A DNA stretch of 64,000 nt from Pseudomonadota bacterium (GCA_021805545.1 JAJZFB010000031.1:1-64000), one strand, 5' to 3'. Positions 53,409 to 62,916 are shown, counted from the first letter of the stretch. Translations and numbers: made by a program. Notes: generated from the letters alone by a model not told the origin.

Positions 53409-53777
53409 CTCCGCGCGGCGGCGATCATGCAGCGCCTCTACCCGGCCGACCAGATCGGCCATGGTGAATGGCTTCTCGATATAATCATCCACGCCGCTTT
53501 CCAGCCCCTGCATCCAGGCGTTCAGCCCGCCCATGCCAGAGAGGATGAGCGCCGGGGTTTCCACCTTCGCCCCGCGCAAATCGCGCAGCAGATTGGCGCC
53601 ATCCACCCCGCCCGGTAGCTGACGGTCGAAAATCATCACATCGAACCGCCCGCGCAGCGCCGCCTCCATGCCCGCCGCGCCGTCTGCGGCATGGGTTACA
53701 TCGTGGCTGGCGTCCGCCAGGCCTTCGCGCACCAGCTTGGCGACCGCCTCATCATCCTCGATCAGCAGAATCCGCAT
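53400..53777 (-). CDS. Single-domain response regulator
   Basis: This 125-residue protein is a receiver only: acidic pair in LLIEDDEAV, phospho-acceptor Asp in [15 protein letters not shown] and the Lys in IEKPF are all present. There is no DNA-binding or enzyme domain. It is divergent from a histidine kinase with a 134-bp gap, so the two probably form a phosphotransfer pair acting by protein contact. Confidence 0.88.
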   Translation of the reverse strand: MRILLIEDDEAVAKLVREGLADASHDVTHAADGAAGMEAALRGRFDVMIFDRQLPGGVDGANLLRDLRGAKVETPALILSGMGGLNAWMQGLESGVDDYIEKPFTMADLVGRVEALHDRRRAESA

Positions 53778-53911
53778 ATTGCCAAACTCCTGTTTCAGGC
53801 AAAAACTGGGCTTATGTACTTGCAAAGCCATGATACCGGGCAACTAAGCCTAGCACGGCCGGCCCTGTGGCTGAACAACCGCAAAATTATATTTGTGGTA
53901 ATGGAACACTC

Positions 53912-54568
53912 ATGACCCCGCCGGACGAAGCGCCAAGCCCGGCGCAAGATGCTGCATTGGCGCAATTTGCCGCCAGGGTGGCGCATGATTTCAATAATCT
54001 GCTTACCGGCATCCTTGGTAATTTGGAATTGCTGCAATTACGCGCGGCGCGGCAGAATTGCGCCGGGCTGGATGGCTACCTGGCAGGCGCCAGCAGCGCT
54101 GGCGGCCGCGCCGTGGCCCTGGCCGGGCGGCTTATGGCGTTTTCTGGCTGCAATGCCGGCCCGGCCGTGCCCGTGCTGGCCGATGCGGTGCTCAGCCGCT
54201 TTGTGGACCAGGCCGATTGCCGCCCCGGCGCGCCCGGCGCCATATTGCTGTGCGACCCGGACCAGCTTGAGCTGGCCATTGCCGAGCTGGTGGAAAATGG
54301 CCGCGTGACGGGCGGGCAGGTCACGCTCAGCTCTTCGGCTGTGGCGGACAGCGTCATCATCACCGTGCGGGATACCGGCCATGGCATGGCGCCAGAAATT
54401 CTGCGCCGCGCCCGCGAACCGTTTTTTACCACCAGCGGCAATGCCACCGGGCATGGCCTGGGGCTGGCCATCGTGGAACGCATGATGGACGGCCTTGGCG
54501 GCACCATGGCCATCGCTTCAGCCCCGGGCCAGGGCTGCACGGTCACGCTGCGCCTGCCGCGCTCATAA
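53912..54568 (+). CDS. Minimal soluble histidine kinase
   Basis: A protein of about 218 residues with an H-box VAHDFNNLLTGILGNLELL, a degenerate N-box ELVENGRVTGG, G1 DTGHGMAPEIL and G2 GHGLGLAIVERMM. No membrane segment or input domain precedes the H-box, so the sensor is missing or supplied by a partner. ATG 53912 is chosen; GTG 53867 would add 15 residues. It may work as a phosphatase-type kinase with the divergent receiver. Confidence 0.8.
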   Translation: MTPPDEAPSPAQDAALAQFAARVAHDFNNLLTGILGNLELLQLRAARQNCAGLDGYLAGASSAGGRAVALAGRLMAFSGCNAGPAVPVLADAVLSRFVDQADCRPGAPGAILLCDPDQLELAIAELVENGRVTGGQVTLSSSAVADSVIITVRDTGHGMAPEILRRAREPFFTTSGNATGHGLGLAIVERMMDGLGGTMAIASAPGQGCTVTLRLPRS

Positions 54569-55252
54569 CCCGGCCAGCGCGCCATCGCGCGCCCCGGTGA
54601 GAAACAGCCGCGTGCGGTAGATAATATGCCGGTCGAAATCGGCGTGCGAAACGCTCTCCCACGCCGTGGATTGCACCGAGCCGAGCACCACCATGAGCAG
54701 AAACGCCCCCGCCGCATCCTCGGCATCCGGCACATCCTGGCCCGGGCGCAGGCGGCGGCGGAATAAATCGGCCAGATAGCCCGAGGTGGGTTCCGCCATG
54801 CGGTCCCATAAATAGGCGGCAATCTCGGGCATACGGAAAATCTCGGTATTGGCGATGCGCAGCAGGCGCATGCCCGAGGGCGTGCGGAGCTTGTTCACCC
54901 ATAGCCGGGCGATGCTCAGCAGCGTCTCCTGCAAATCCTCGCGCTCGGCCGCGTGCAACTGCGCCACGGGCACAATCCATTCATCTATGGCCTGCTGCAG
55001 CGCCGCCTTGAAGAGGGTCGTCTTGTCGCCATAGCGGGCATAAATGGTGCGGCGGGACATGCCGATGGCGCCTGAAATGGCGTCGATGGTCGTTGCCTCG
55101 AACCCGTTCTGCAGGAACAAATCCAGCGCCTTATCCATCAGCTCCTGGTTACGCGCCGCAATCTGCTCGCGCGTTGGCCGCCCAGGGCTGCGCCCAGGCG
55201 CGCGCGGCGCCTTTTCCGCCTTGCCGGTGAACAGCGCCACGCCAGGCTTCAT
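54563..55252 (-). CDS. TetR-family regulator
   Basis: This 229-residue protein has a basic Arg/Pro-rich N-tail (PRAPGRSPGRPTREQ), the TetR helix-turn-helix (TTIDAISGAIGMSRRTIYARYGDKTTLF) and an AcrR-like C-terminal domain. ATG 55252 is used; the frame continues upstream without a good start. It is divergent from the Rieske oxygenase gene at 55431 and is its probable regulator. It overlaps the kinase gene end by 6 bp. Confidence 0.88.
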   Translation of the reverse strand: MKPGVALFTGKAEKAPRAPGRSPGRPTREQIAARNQELMDKALDLFLQNGFEATTIDAISGAIGMSRRTIYARYGDKTTLFKAALQQAIDEWIVPVAQLHAAEREDLQETLLSIARLWVNKLRTPSGMRLLRIANTEIFRMPEIAAYLWDRMAEPTSGYLADLFRRRLRPGQDVPDAEDAAGAFLLMVVLGSVQSTAWESVSHADFDRHIIYRTRLFLTGARDGALAGL

Positions 55253-55430
55253 ACGGCCCAGGCCGGCAGGGGAGAGCGTTTGCACATATTGCACCAATAA
55301 CCATGCCAAGCCGCTTTGCAAAGCTGCACATAAAAGAGAATGTACCCTATCATTATTATTGATTCGCGATCTCCGCCACGCTAACTTGCAATCCGCGCGG
55401 CCCGCCGCGGGCCAGAAAAAGGAAACAGCC

Positions 55431-56786
55431 ATGGACAGCGTGATTAAAGGCGAATGGATCAAGACGACCAAACACATGTCGGAGCTGGATTTCGGCCAGC
55501 TCAACATGAGCATCAGCACGGACCGCTACACCTCGCCCGAATTTCAGGCGCGCGAGCGTGAGCTGGTATGGATGAAAACCTGGCAGATCGTGGGCCGGGC
55601 CGATGAGCTGGCCAATGCGGGCGACTGGAAAACCTGCCAGATTTTCGGCCAATCCTACATCATTGCCCGCGGCAAGGACGGCAAGCTGCGCGGCTTCGTC
55701 AATTCCTGCCGCCATCGCGGCAACGCGCTGTGCCAGGGCAAGGGCAACTCACCCCGCCTGCTCTGCCAGTACCATCTTTGGTCCTACGGGCTGGACGGCA
55801 AGCTCATCGGCGTGGGCCGGCCGGACATGGTGGGGCCGATCGACAAGGCCGCGCATGGGCTGATCGAGGTGCCGGTGGATACCGCGCTTGGCTTCATCTT
55901 CCTCAACCCGGACCAGAACGCGAAACCACTCGCGGAATATCTTGGCAAGGAGGTGCTGGAAGGCCTGGCCCCATACAAGCTGGACGAGATGACCCCGGTG
56001 GGCATGGATGTGCGCGAAGCGCTGAACTGCAACTGGAAAGTGGTGATAGACGCCTTTTCCGAGGGTTACCACATTATCGGCGTGCACCCCGAGCTGCTCT
56101 CGGTCATCGACCCCGAGGCGGGCAAGGTCTGGCACGGTTTTTATGGCGACCACGGCATGGCCTATTCGCCATTCGAGGTGAAGAACGCGCAAGGCGCGGG
56201 GCTGGAAGAGCAGGTTGCGGGCATACACGCTCTGCCCGGCACCTTCCCCACCGTAACGGAAGTGCTGCCGCGTTTCGATGCGCTGGTGGCGGCGTATCGC
56301 GGCGCCGATGGCAAGCTCGCCTTCCCCGAGGGCGTGACCGTGCGCACATTGCTGCAACAGGCCACGCGCGAGACGCTTTCCGTCAAGGGGCTGGATGTAA
56401 GCGGCCTGACCGATGAGCAGATGAGCGACAGCCAGGGCTGGTTCCTGTTCCCTAATTTCTTCATGACCATCCGCGCGGGCGAGGCCACGGTCATCATGTC
56501 CGTTCCGCACCCCGATGGCGACCCCAACCGCTGCATCTGGCACGTAACCGCCTATATGTGGCTGCCGCCGGAGCTGCGCGCGCCCTACCGGGCCGAGCTG
56601 GTGGAGGTGAAGGAACCAGGCAGCTACCCGTATTTCCTGGCCTTGCAGCAGGATTACGACCAGATGGAGCGCCAGCAGAAAGGCCTGCGCAACGCCGCCT
56701 TCACCAGCATGACTCTGGCGCGTGAGGAGGTGAGCATCGCCCGCTTCCATATGGTGCTGGACCGCTACCTGGCCGCCCGCACCTGA
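55431..56786 (+). CDS. Rieske ring-hydroxylating oxygenase large subunit
   Basis: This 451-residue protein has a Rieske cluster site, C-x-H in NSCRHRGNALC and C-x2-H in LCQYHLWSYG, and a mononuclear iron site with the bridging Asp and His residues in DAFSEGYHIIGVHPE. Family members hydroxylate aromatic or other ring compounds and need a reductase, not found here. ATG 55431 follows AAAGGA. It is followed by a small partner-like gene and preceded by a divergent TetR gene. Substrate unknown. Confidence 0.9.
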   Translation: MDSVIKGEWIKTTKHMSELDFGQLNMSISTDRYTSPEFQARERELVWMKTWQIVGRADELANAGDWKTCQIFGQSYIIARGKDGKLRGFVNSCRHRGNALCQGKGNSPRLLCQYHLWSYGLDGKLIGVGRPDMVGPIDKAAHGLIEVPVDTALGFIFLNPDQNAKPLAEYLGKEVLEGLAPYKLDEMTPVGMDVREALNCNWKVVIDAFSEGYHIIGVHPELLSVIDPEAGKVWHGFYGDHGMAYSPFEVKNAQGAGLEEQVAGIHALPGTFPTVTEVLPRFDALVAAYRGADGKLAFPEGVTVRTLLQQATRETLSVKGLDVSGLTDEQMSDSQGWFLFPNFFMTIRAGEATVIMSVPHPDGDPNRCIWHVTAYMWLPPELRAPYRAELVEVKEPGSYPYFLALQQDYDQMERQQKGLRNAAFTSMTLAREEVSIARFHMVLDRYLAART

Positions 56787-56814
56787 CCCCGTCATTCCAA
56801 CGAAAGAGATCATA

Positions 56815-57285
56815 ATGGTTCTGCAAGAAATCGCCGATGTTGCCGGCAATTACACCGGCCTGTCGCGCAAGGTGCTCGATTATAGCCTGCTGATGAAGCA
56901 GCTCGTGGACGCCGCCAAGAAGCCCGGCTTTACCGAAGCCGCTTGGGCGCCGCTCGCCGCGCTGGTGGATACGGAAACATTCGAGCGCACCGGCAACTTC
57001 AAAGAAGTGATGCGCTGGCCTGACTACATCGGCTTCCTCACCGGCTGGGCGAAAACATCCGGCTGGGAAGGCTCCTTCAAACGCATCACCGAGGCCCCCA
57101 ATTTGGTGCTGCTGGAACTGGAGGAACGCAGCGAAGTGGCCGGCCACCACAGCGTGGTGAATTCCGTCTCGGTTTACGAGTTCAACGATGCAGGCAAGAT
57201 CACGCATCTCGGCATCTATTTGCAGATGGAACTGCCTGATCCCGCGATGCTGCAGAGCTATGAGGGAGTGAATATTTCGGGGTGA
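56815..57285 (+). CDS. Small protein downstream of the Rieske oxygenase, NTF2-like
   Basis: This 156-residue protein starts 28 bp after the oxygenase, preceded by AAAGAG. It has an N-terminal helical part and a beta-rich half (NLVLLELEERSEVAG, VNSVSVYEFNDAGKITHLGIYLQM) like SnoaL/NTF2-type cone folds. The beta subunits of many Rieske oxygenases share that fold, but the length and motifs do not match typical ones. It may be a specialised partner or an isomerase. Uncertain family. Confidence 0.6.
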   Translation: MVLQEIADVAGNYTGLSRKVLDYSLLMKQLVDAAKKPGFTEAAWAPLAALVDTETFERTGNFKEVMRWPDYIGFLTGWAKTSGWEGSFKRITEAPNLVLLELEERSEVAGHHSVVNSVSVYEFNDAGKITHLGIYLQMELPDPAMLQSYEGVNISG

Positions 57286-57594
57286 GATGCTGCGCGTTGG
57301 AATGGAGGGTAAGCCCGCTTCTACCGTGGCGTTCAGAAATCAGAAACTAGCGATCCTGATTTTCCGGCGTATACCGGATATCTCCAGGCCCTAAATCTCC
57401 AGGCCCTTTGCGTTGAAAACATCTTCAGACCCTGCCTGGCACGCTTGAATTATTCTCCAGTACGTTCGCAGGATTGCCGTTTTGCAAAGCTGCGCCGTTT
57501 GGTTGGGCGGACCAAATGCTGGCACGGCGGCCAGCCATTCGGTATCCGCCAGAATGGGTAATAATGTTAAGCAAACGCAGGCCTGGGCAGGGTT
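57286..57594. other. Convergent intergenic region
   Basis: About 310 bp between the convergent oxygenase partner and puuA genes. No gene is visible. A short tandem duplication (ATCTCCAGGCCCT twice near 57378-57408) is the only repeat. I see no clear terminator for either side. Confidence 0.5.
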
Positions 57595-58944
57595 TCACAC
57601 GTTCAGCAGCAAATGCTCACGCTCCCAGGATGAAATGACGCGCAGATAGGTCTCGTATTCCAGCCGCTTCACGGCCACCAGCACATCCACCAGCTTGTCA
57701 CCCAGAATTTCGCGCATGGGTGTGCTGCCGTTCATCAAGTCCAGCGCGTGAGAAAGCTCGCGCGGCAGGGTGTATTCGCCGGTATAGGCGCTGCCCGTGG
57801 TTTCAGGTGTGGGCTCCAGCTTTTCCACCATGCCCAAATAACCGCAGGCCAGCGTGGCGGCAAAGGCAAGATACGGGTTGGCATCCGCACCCGGCACGCG
57901 GTTTTCCACGCGCATGGCCTCCGCGCCGCCAAACGGCACGCGCAGCCCGCATGTCCGGTTATCGTAACCCCATTGCAGGTTGATGGGCGCGTTGGAAAAG
58001 CGCGTGAGGCGGCGGTAGGAATTCACGTTGGGCGCGAAGATGGGCATGACCGCCGGAATATATTTTTGCAGCCCCGCAATGTAGTTGCGGAACAGCTTGC
58101 TGGCCTTGCCATCCTTGCCGGCGAAGAGGTTCTTGCCTGTCTCTGGATGCACGATGCTCTGGTGCACATGCATGGCCGAACCAGGCTCCCCGCCCATGGG
58201 CTTGGACATGAAGGTGGCATAAATATCGTGCCGCAGCGCCACCTCGCGCACCGTGCGCTTGAACAGGAACACCTGGTCGGCCAGATGCAGCGGGTTGCCG
58301 TGCAGGAAGTTGATTTCCACCTGCGCAGCACCTTCCTCATGGATCAGCGTATCCAAATCCATTTCCTGCAAATCGCAGAAATCGTACATTTCCTCGAACA
58401 GCGGATCGAACTCGTTCACCGCGTCGATGGAATAGCTCTGGCGCCCGGTTTCCTGGCGGCCGGAGCGGCCAACGGGCGGGACCAGCGGGTAATCCGGGTC
58501 GGTATTGCGGCCAACGAGGTAGAATTCCAGCTCCGGCGCCAGAACCGGCTGCCAGCCTTTTTCCTCATACATGTTCAGCACACGCTGCAGCACTTGCCGA
58601 GGCGCCATCGGCACCGGCGTGCCGTTCGCGTATTGGCAATCATGGATGATCTGCGCGGTGGGTTCGTGCGCCCAGGGCACGAGGCGGACAGTGGAGGCAT
58701 CGGGGATCAGCTTGATGTCGATGATCGCCGGGTTTGTCAGCGTATCCTCGGGGTCGTCCGGGTATTCGCCGGTAACGGACTGGATGAAGATGGCTTCCGG
58801 CAAACGCGGCGCGCCGCCCTTCAGGAATTTCTGCGCCGGCATGATCTTGCCGCGCGGTATGCCGGTAATATCCGGCACCATGCATTCAACCTCGGTAATG
58901 CGGTGTTCGTCGAACCATTCTTTTAAGTCGATTTCTGTACTCAT
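57595..58944 (-). CDS. puuA: Glutamine-synthetase-family enzyme, gamma-glutamylputrescine synthetase-like
   Basis: This 449-residue protein has the GS fold: VPDITGIPRGKIMPA near the N-terminus, the catalytic beta-barrel with ELEFYLVGR, VEINFLHGNPL, MSKPMGGEPGSAMHVHQS and NRVPGADANPYLAFAA. It ligates glutamate to putrescine in the Puu pathway if the context is a guide. ATG 58944 follows GAGG. It is the last gene of the putrescine transport operon. Other amine ligases of this family cannot be excluded. Confidence 0.85.
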   Translation of the reverse strand: MSTEIDLKEWFDEHRITEVECMVPDITGIPRGKIMPAQKFLKGGAPRLPEAIFIQSVTGEYPDDPEDTLTNPAIIDIKLIPDASTVRLVPWAHEPTAQIIHDCQYANGTPVPMAPRQVLQRVLNMYEEKGWQPVLAPELEFYLVGRNTDPDYPLVPPVGRSGRQETGRQSYSIDAVNEFDPLFEEMYDFCDLQEMDLDTLIHEEGAAQVEINFLHGNPLHLADQVFLFKRTVREVALRHDIYATFMSKPMGGEPGSAMHVHQSIVHPETGKNLFAGKDGKASKLFRNYIAGLQKYIPAVMPIFAPNVNSYRRLTRFSNAPINLQWGYDNRTCGLRVPFGGAEAMRVENRVPGADANPYLAFAATLACGYLGMVEKLEPTPETTGSAYTGEYTLPRELSHALDLMNGSTPMREILGDKLVDVLVAVKRLEYETYLRVISSWEREHLLLNV

Positions 58945-58960
58945 AATATCCTCGGTAAAA

Positions 58961-58988
58961 GGCCCTCCCTGGTGTGCCAGAGAGGGCC
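58961..58988 (-). terminator. Intercistronic hairpin between receptor and puuA genes
   Basis: Twelve-bp arms GGCCCTCCCTGG and CCAGAGAGGGCC with one mismatch and a 4-base loop. On the minus strand the stem is followed by TTTTA. It probably stops or pauses part of transcription after the abundant binding-protein gene and lowers puuA expression. Confidence 0.6.
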
Positions 58989-58995
58989 GGACGAA

Positions 58996-60069
58996 TTATT
59001 GTTTCGCAGCCGTCCATATGGCGTTGAACAGCTTGAGCTTGGCGCCCGCCAGCGGCGGCAGGAAGTGCAGCAGCTTGAAGTCGGCAGGTGTCGGCGACAC
59101 CAGCTCGGTCTTCAGGCTGGGGTCCAGCATTGGCTGCGCGGCGGCGTTGGGGCTGCTATACGCGTTGTAGTTGGACAGCGCGGCCCCTTCCTTGGCGTTC
59201 AGGATGAAGTTGATGAATTCCAGGCCCAGCTTGGGGTTGGGCGCATGGGCGGGAATTGCCATGGTATCCACCCAGATTTCCGTGCCTTCCTTGGGCAGGT
59301 AGAAGCCAATATCCTTGCCGGAGCCATCGGCGTAGCTGGCGGCGACATCGCCATTGAACACCATGCCGGCGGAATTGACCTTGGCCTTCAACTGGTCGCG
59401 CTCAGGCAGGCCATCGACGAAACCAGCGAAGTTCTTGCGCTTGCGGGTTTCCTGGATCAGCTTGGCCGCGGCCAGCCAGTCGGCCTTGGTGTCGCAGGCA
59501 AACCCGTAGCCCAGATAGGCGCAGGCGGCGCCAATCGTATCCTGCCCGCTGCCGCTCATCAGTGTGAACGGATAGGTGGGGTTAATTTTGGGGTTGAACA
59601 GCAGGCCCCAGCTATGCACGGGATCCTTGATCTGGTCCTTCAGATAGCCAATGCCCGTGGTGCCCCATTGGTAGGGGATGGAGTATTTATCGCCCGGATC
59701 ATAGGTGGGGTTCTGGAACTTCACAGCCAGATTCTTGAAATTCGGAATCGCGCTACGGTCGAGCGGCTGGATCAGCCCTTCCGCCACCAGGCGGGCCACA
59801 TAGTAGCTGGACGGCACAACCACATCATATTGCGAATCAGCACCAGCTTTCAGCTTGGCTTCCATTTCGGAGTTCGAATCATAATCGGTTTCGACCACCT
59901 TGCAGCCGCACTGTTTTTCAAACGTCTTCACCATGGCGGGGTCGATGTAGTCGGACCAGGTGAACAGGTTGAGCGTTGGCTCGGCGGCGCGGGCGGGCGG
60001 CGGCAGCGCAAAGGCCCCAAGGATGGCGGCGCAACCCGCGCCGAGCAAAAATGATTTTAGCTTGGTCAT
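58996..60069 (-). CDS. potF: Periplasmic putrescine/spermidine-binding protein
   Basis: This 357-residue receptor has a signal peptide (SFLLGAGCAAILGAFALPP) and PotD/PotF-family motifs: LNLFTWSDYIDPAMV, ETDYDSNSEMEAKL, YDVVVPSSYYVARL, SIPYQWGTTGIGY. It hands polyamine to the ABC permease. ATG 60069 follows AGAGGAG. Putrescine preference is inferred from puuA and PuuR nearby. Confidence 0.9.
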   Translation of the reverse strand: MTKLKSFLLGAGCAAILGAFALPPPARAAEPTLNLFTWSDYIDPAMVKTFEKQCGCKVVETDYDSNSEMEAKLKAGADSQYDVVVPSSYYVARLVAEGLIQPLDRSAIPNFKNLAVKFQNPTYDPGDKYSIPYQWGTTGIGYLKDQIKDPVHSWGLLFNPKINPTYPFTLMSGSGQDTIGAACAYLGYGFACDTKADWLAAAKLIQETRKRKNFAGFVDGLPERDQLKAKVNSAGMVFNGDVAASYADGSGKDIGFYLPKEGTEIWVDTMAIPAHAPNPKLGLEFINFILNAKEGAALSNYNAYSSPNAAAQPMLDPSLKTELVSPTPADFKLLHFLPPLAGAKLKLFNAIWTAAKQ

Positions 60070-60086
60070 GAATTTCTCCTCTGGTG

Positions 60087-60929
60087 TTAAGCAACAGCCG
60101 GAATCTGGCGGCTGCGTTGTTGTTGGTGGCGGGTAACAAAGTAGTAGAGCAAGGCAACGCCAATAACAGTGGCGATCATAAGGCTGCCAAGGGCGTTGAT
60201 CTCAGGCGAAGACCCTTTGCGCGCGATGGCGCTGTAGATGTAGATGGGCAGGGTAACACTGCCCGGGCCGGCGGTGAAGAAGCTGATGGTGAAGTCGTCG
60301 ATGGACAAGGTGATGGCAAGCAGGAAACCGCCGATCAGTGCCGGGCGGACGACCGGAATGGTAAGATAGAGAAAGGATTTGAGCGGGTTGGCGTAAAGGT
60401 CCTGCGACGCCTCGAACAAATTAGGGTCCAACCCGGTAAGGCGCGCATAGACCACCAGCGCCACGTAAGGCGACTGGAAGGTGACATGGGCAATACCCAT
60501 GGTGAGCAGCCCGGCGGAGAGCAGGCCGGTATATTCATGTACAAGGTTGAAGAAAATCAGCTCGGAAATGCCAAAAACCAGGCTGGGCATGATGATGGGC
60601 ATATAGATGATGAGGCTGGGCAGCGTGCCTGCCCAGAAACCGCCGCCCGTGGCGGGGCGGAACCGGTTGAGGCCAAACCCCATGAGCGTGCCAAGCGCCG
60701 TGCCCAGAATCGCTGAGCCGAACGCCAGGGTGATGGAACGCCGCAATGCCGCCAGCACCAGGGGGTCGTTGAACAACGCCCCATACGCCGCGGCATTGAT
60801 GCCCGGATGGTGCAGCGACGGGGCAAACGAGAAAATGGCGATGACGGAAAGCGGCAGGTAAAGCAACGCATATACGGGCAGGCTGAGACCAAACAGGCCG
60901 CGCCTGATGCCGCGGGGGATGTTGCTCAC
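60087..60929 (-). CDS. potI: Polyamine ABC transporter permease, second subunit
   Basis: This 280-residue protein has six hydrophobic segments and the permease coupling motif near residue 185 (FEASQDLYANPLKSF). It pairs with the permease encoded upstream. Its GTG start overlaps the stop of that gene (GTGA). Confidence 0.88.
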   Translation of the reverse strand: MSNIPRGIRRGLFGLSLPVYALLYLPLSVIAIFSFAPSLHHPGINAAAYGALFNDPLVLAALRRSITLAFGSAILGTALGTLMGFGLNRFRPATGGGFWAGTLPSLIIYMPIIMPSLVFGISELIFFNLVHEYTGLLSAGLLTMGIAHVTFQSPYVALVVYARLTGLDPNLFEASQDLYANPLKSFLYLTIPVVRPALIGGFLLAITLSIDDFTISFFTAGPGSVTLPIYIYSAIARKGSSPEINALGSLMIATVIGVALLYYFVTRHQQQRSRQIPAVA

Positions 60930-61831
60930 AGCATCGCCCCTTCACCCCCGCCCAGCCTTTGCGTCAGGCGGCGGAAAACAATAAGGCCAACGCAGGTAAA
61001 AACCAGCATGATGATGGTCAGCGCCGCGCCATAGGGCCAATCGGGCGAGAAGGTGAACTGGCTGGCAATGAGCGAGCCGAGCATCATCGCCTTGTCGCCC
61101 CCCAGAAGCTGCGGCACCACGTAGTCGCCAAACGCGGGAATGCCGACCAGGATGATGCCGGAAAGCAGCCCCGGCACGGTTTGCGGAAACACGGCGTTGA
61201 AAAACAGTTTCGGGCCGGATGCGTATAAATCGCGCCCGGCTTCCACCAGGGTCCAGTCCAGCTTTTCCACGGCGGCATAAAGCGGCACCACCATATAGGG
61301 CAGGTAGTTATAGGTAAGCCCTATAAACACCGCGAAATTCCCCGGCATGAGGCCAAGATGCGGCGGAATGAACCCCAGCCACTGGGCCAGATGCGAGACC
61401 GGCGCGAAAGGGTTGAGCAACTGCATCCAGGCATAGGTGCGCACCACCTGGTTGGTCCAGGAAGGCACAATGGCAAACAGGAGCAGCACGGGCCGCATAT
61501 TGGCCGGGCGCGAAACAATAAAGAATACCAGCGGATAGGCCAGCAAAATGGTCATGGTGGTGGCAATGCCCGCCTGTAGCAGCGAGCGCGCCAGCACCGT
61601 GAAATTGGCGCCGGACCACCCTAAAATGCCAAAACCCGCCACTTGCGAAAAAGAGGAAAGGGACAGGGGCAATACCGGCGAGCCGAAATCGCTGTTCGTG
61701 AAAAACGCGATACCGAGCATGATCCCGCTGGGAAACAGCAGAAACAATATAATCCAGAACAGCCCCGGCCCGGAGGTGAGCCAAAGCCGCCAGGCGCGGC
61801 TGCGCCCCTCACGCTGCGTCATGGTGCTCAT
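60926..61831 (-). CDS. potH: Polyamine ABC transporter permease, first subunit
   Basis: This 301-residue permease has six hydrophobic segments, the family's early WLTSGPGLFWIILFLLFPSG, and the coupling loop VEAGRDLYASGPKLFF. ATG 61831 overlaps the potA stop (TGATG); a GTG at 61834 is also in frame. Confidence 0.88.
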   Translation of the reverse strand: MSTMTQREGRSRAWRLWLTSGPGLFWIILFLLFPSGIMLGIAFFTNSDFGSPVLPLSLSSFSQVAGFGILGWSGANFTVLARSLLQAGIATTMTILLAYPLVFFIVSRPANMRPVLLLFAIVPSWTNQVVRTYAWMQLLNPFAPVSHLAQWLGFIPPHLGLMPGNFAVFIGLTYNYLPYMVVPLYAAVEKLDWTLVEAGRDLYASGPKLFFNAVFPQTVPGLLSGIILVGIPAFGDYVVPQLLGGDKAMMLGSLIASQFTFSPDWPYGAALTIIMLVFTCVGLIVFRRLTQRLGGGEGAML

Positions 61832-62916
61832 CACGCCTCCACCAGCATGATGTTTTCGGGCTTCAACTCCACCGCCACGGCCTCGCCCGGGCGCCAGCTA
61901 CGTTCGGCGGCCTGGTTGTTGGTATCGTAGGCGGTAACAAATTCGCCGCAATGCAGCTCAATCCGGTATTGGGTCGAGGCACCCATGTAGATTGCCTCGC
62001 AGATTTTACCCAAGAACATATTGGGCCGGCCGGCCGCGAAGGCGCTGTCGCTGTAAAGCCAGATTTTCTCGGGCCGTATCATCGCCATGCCGGGGCCGGC
62101 CAGGGTTTCGCCAATATTCAGCACGCCAATCGCGGTGCGCGCCTCGTGCGCGGAAACCGGCTCAAACGCCCAGATATTCGACAGGCCGAGAAACTCCGCG
62201 ACGAACACGTTTTTCGGCTTCTCATATACATCCAGTACCGGGCCAACCTGCTGGATGCGCCCTTTGCTCATCACCGCGATGCGGTCGGACATCACCAGCG
62301 CCTCGTGCTGGTCGTGCGTAACAAACACAAAAGTCATGCCCAGGCGCTTCTGCATTCGCAAAAGCTCAATCTGCAATTCCGCGCGCAATTTGGCGTCCAG
62401 CGCCGAGAGCGGCTCGTCCAGCAGCACCACTTCCGGCTCGTTCACCAAGGCGCGGGCCAGGGCCACGCGCTGGCGCTGCCCGCCAGAAAGCTGGGCGGCG
62501 GCGCGTGTGGCGAATGGCCCGATCTGCATCAGCTCCATAATGGCATCGACGCGCTTTTTGCGCGCCGCCGCCTTCACGCCCTGCATTTTCAACCCGAAGC
62601 CGATATTCTGCTCCACATTAAGGTGCGGAAACAGCGCGTAGGATTGAAAAACCGTGTTGACCGCGCGCTTATGCGCGGGAACCCCCTGCATTTCGCGCCC
62701 CGAGATGACAATTTGCCCCGCATCCGGCGTTTCAAACCCCGCGATCATGCGCAAAAGCGTGGTTTTACCACAGCCGGAAGGGCCAAGCAGGGTAAAAAAT
62801 TCTCCGGGATGTATTTCAAGACCAATATGATCGACCGCGGGTATGGTGCCCGCGAAAATACGGGTTATACCCGTAAGTGAGATGGCGCCGCGCTTGGCGG
62901 CCATGGCGGCGCTCAT
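61831..62916 (-). CDS. potA: Polyamine ABC transporter ATP-binding protein
   Basis: This 361-residue ATPase has Walker A GPSGCGKTT, Q-loop, signature LSGGQRQRVALARAL, Walker B VVLLDEPLSALD, switch His in FVTHDQHEA and a C-terminal TOBE domain. ATG 62916 follows GGAGG and lies inside a 35-bp tandem repeat that duplicates this ribosome site and start. First full gene of the putrescine operon, divergent from puuR. Confidence 0.93.
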   Translation of the reverse strand: MSAAMAAKRGAISLTGITRIFAGTIPAVDHIGLEIHPGEFFTLLGPSGCGKTTLLRMIAGFETPDAGQIVISGREMQGVPAHKRAVNTVFQSYALFPHLNVEQNIGFGLKMQGVKAAARKKRVDAIMELMQIGPFATRAAAQLSGGQRQRVALARALVNEPEVVLLDEPLSALDAKLRAELQIELLRMQKRLGMTFVFVTHDQHEALVMSDRIAVMSKGRIQQVGPVLDVYEKPKNVFVAEFLGLSNIWAFEPVSAHEARTAIGVLNIGETLAGPGMAMIRPEKIWLYSDSAFAAGRPNMFLGKICEAIYMGASTQYRIELHCGEFVTAYDTNNQAAERSWRPGEAVAVELKPENIMLVEA

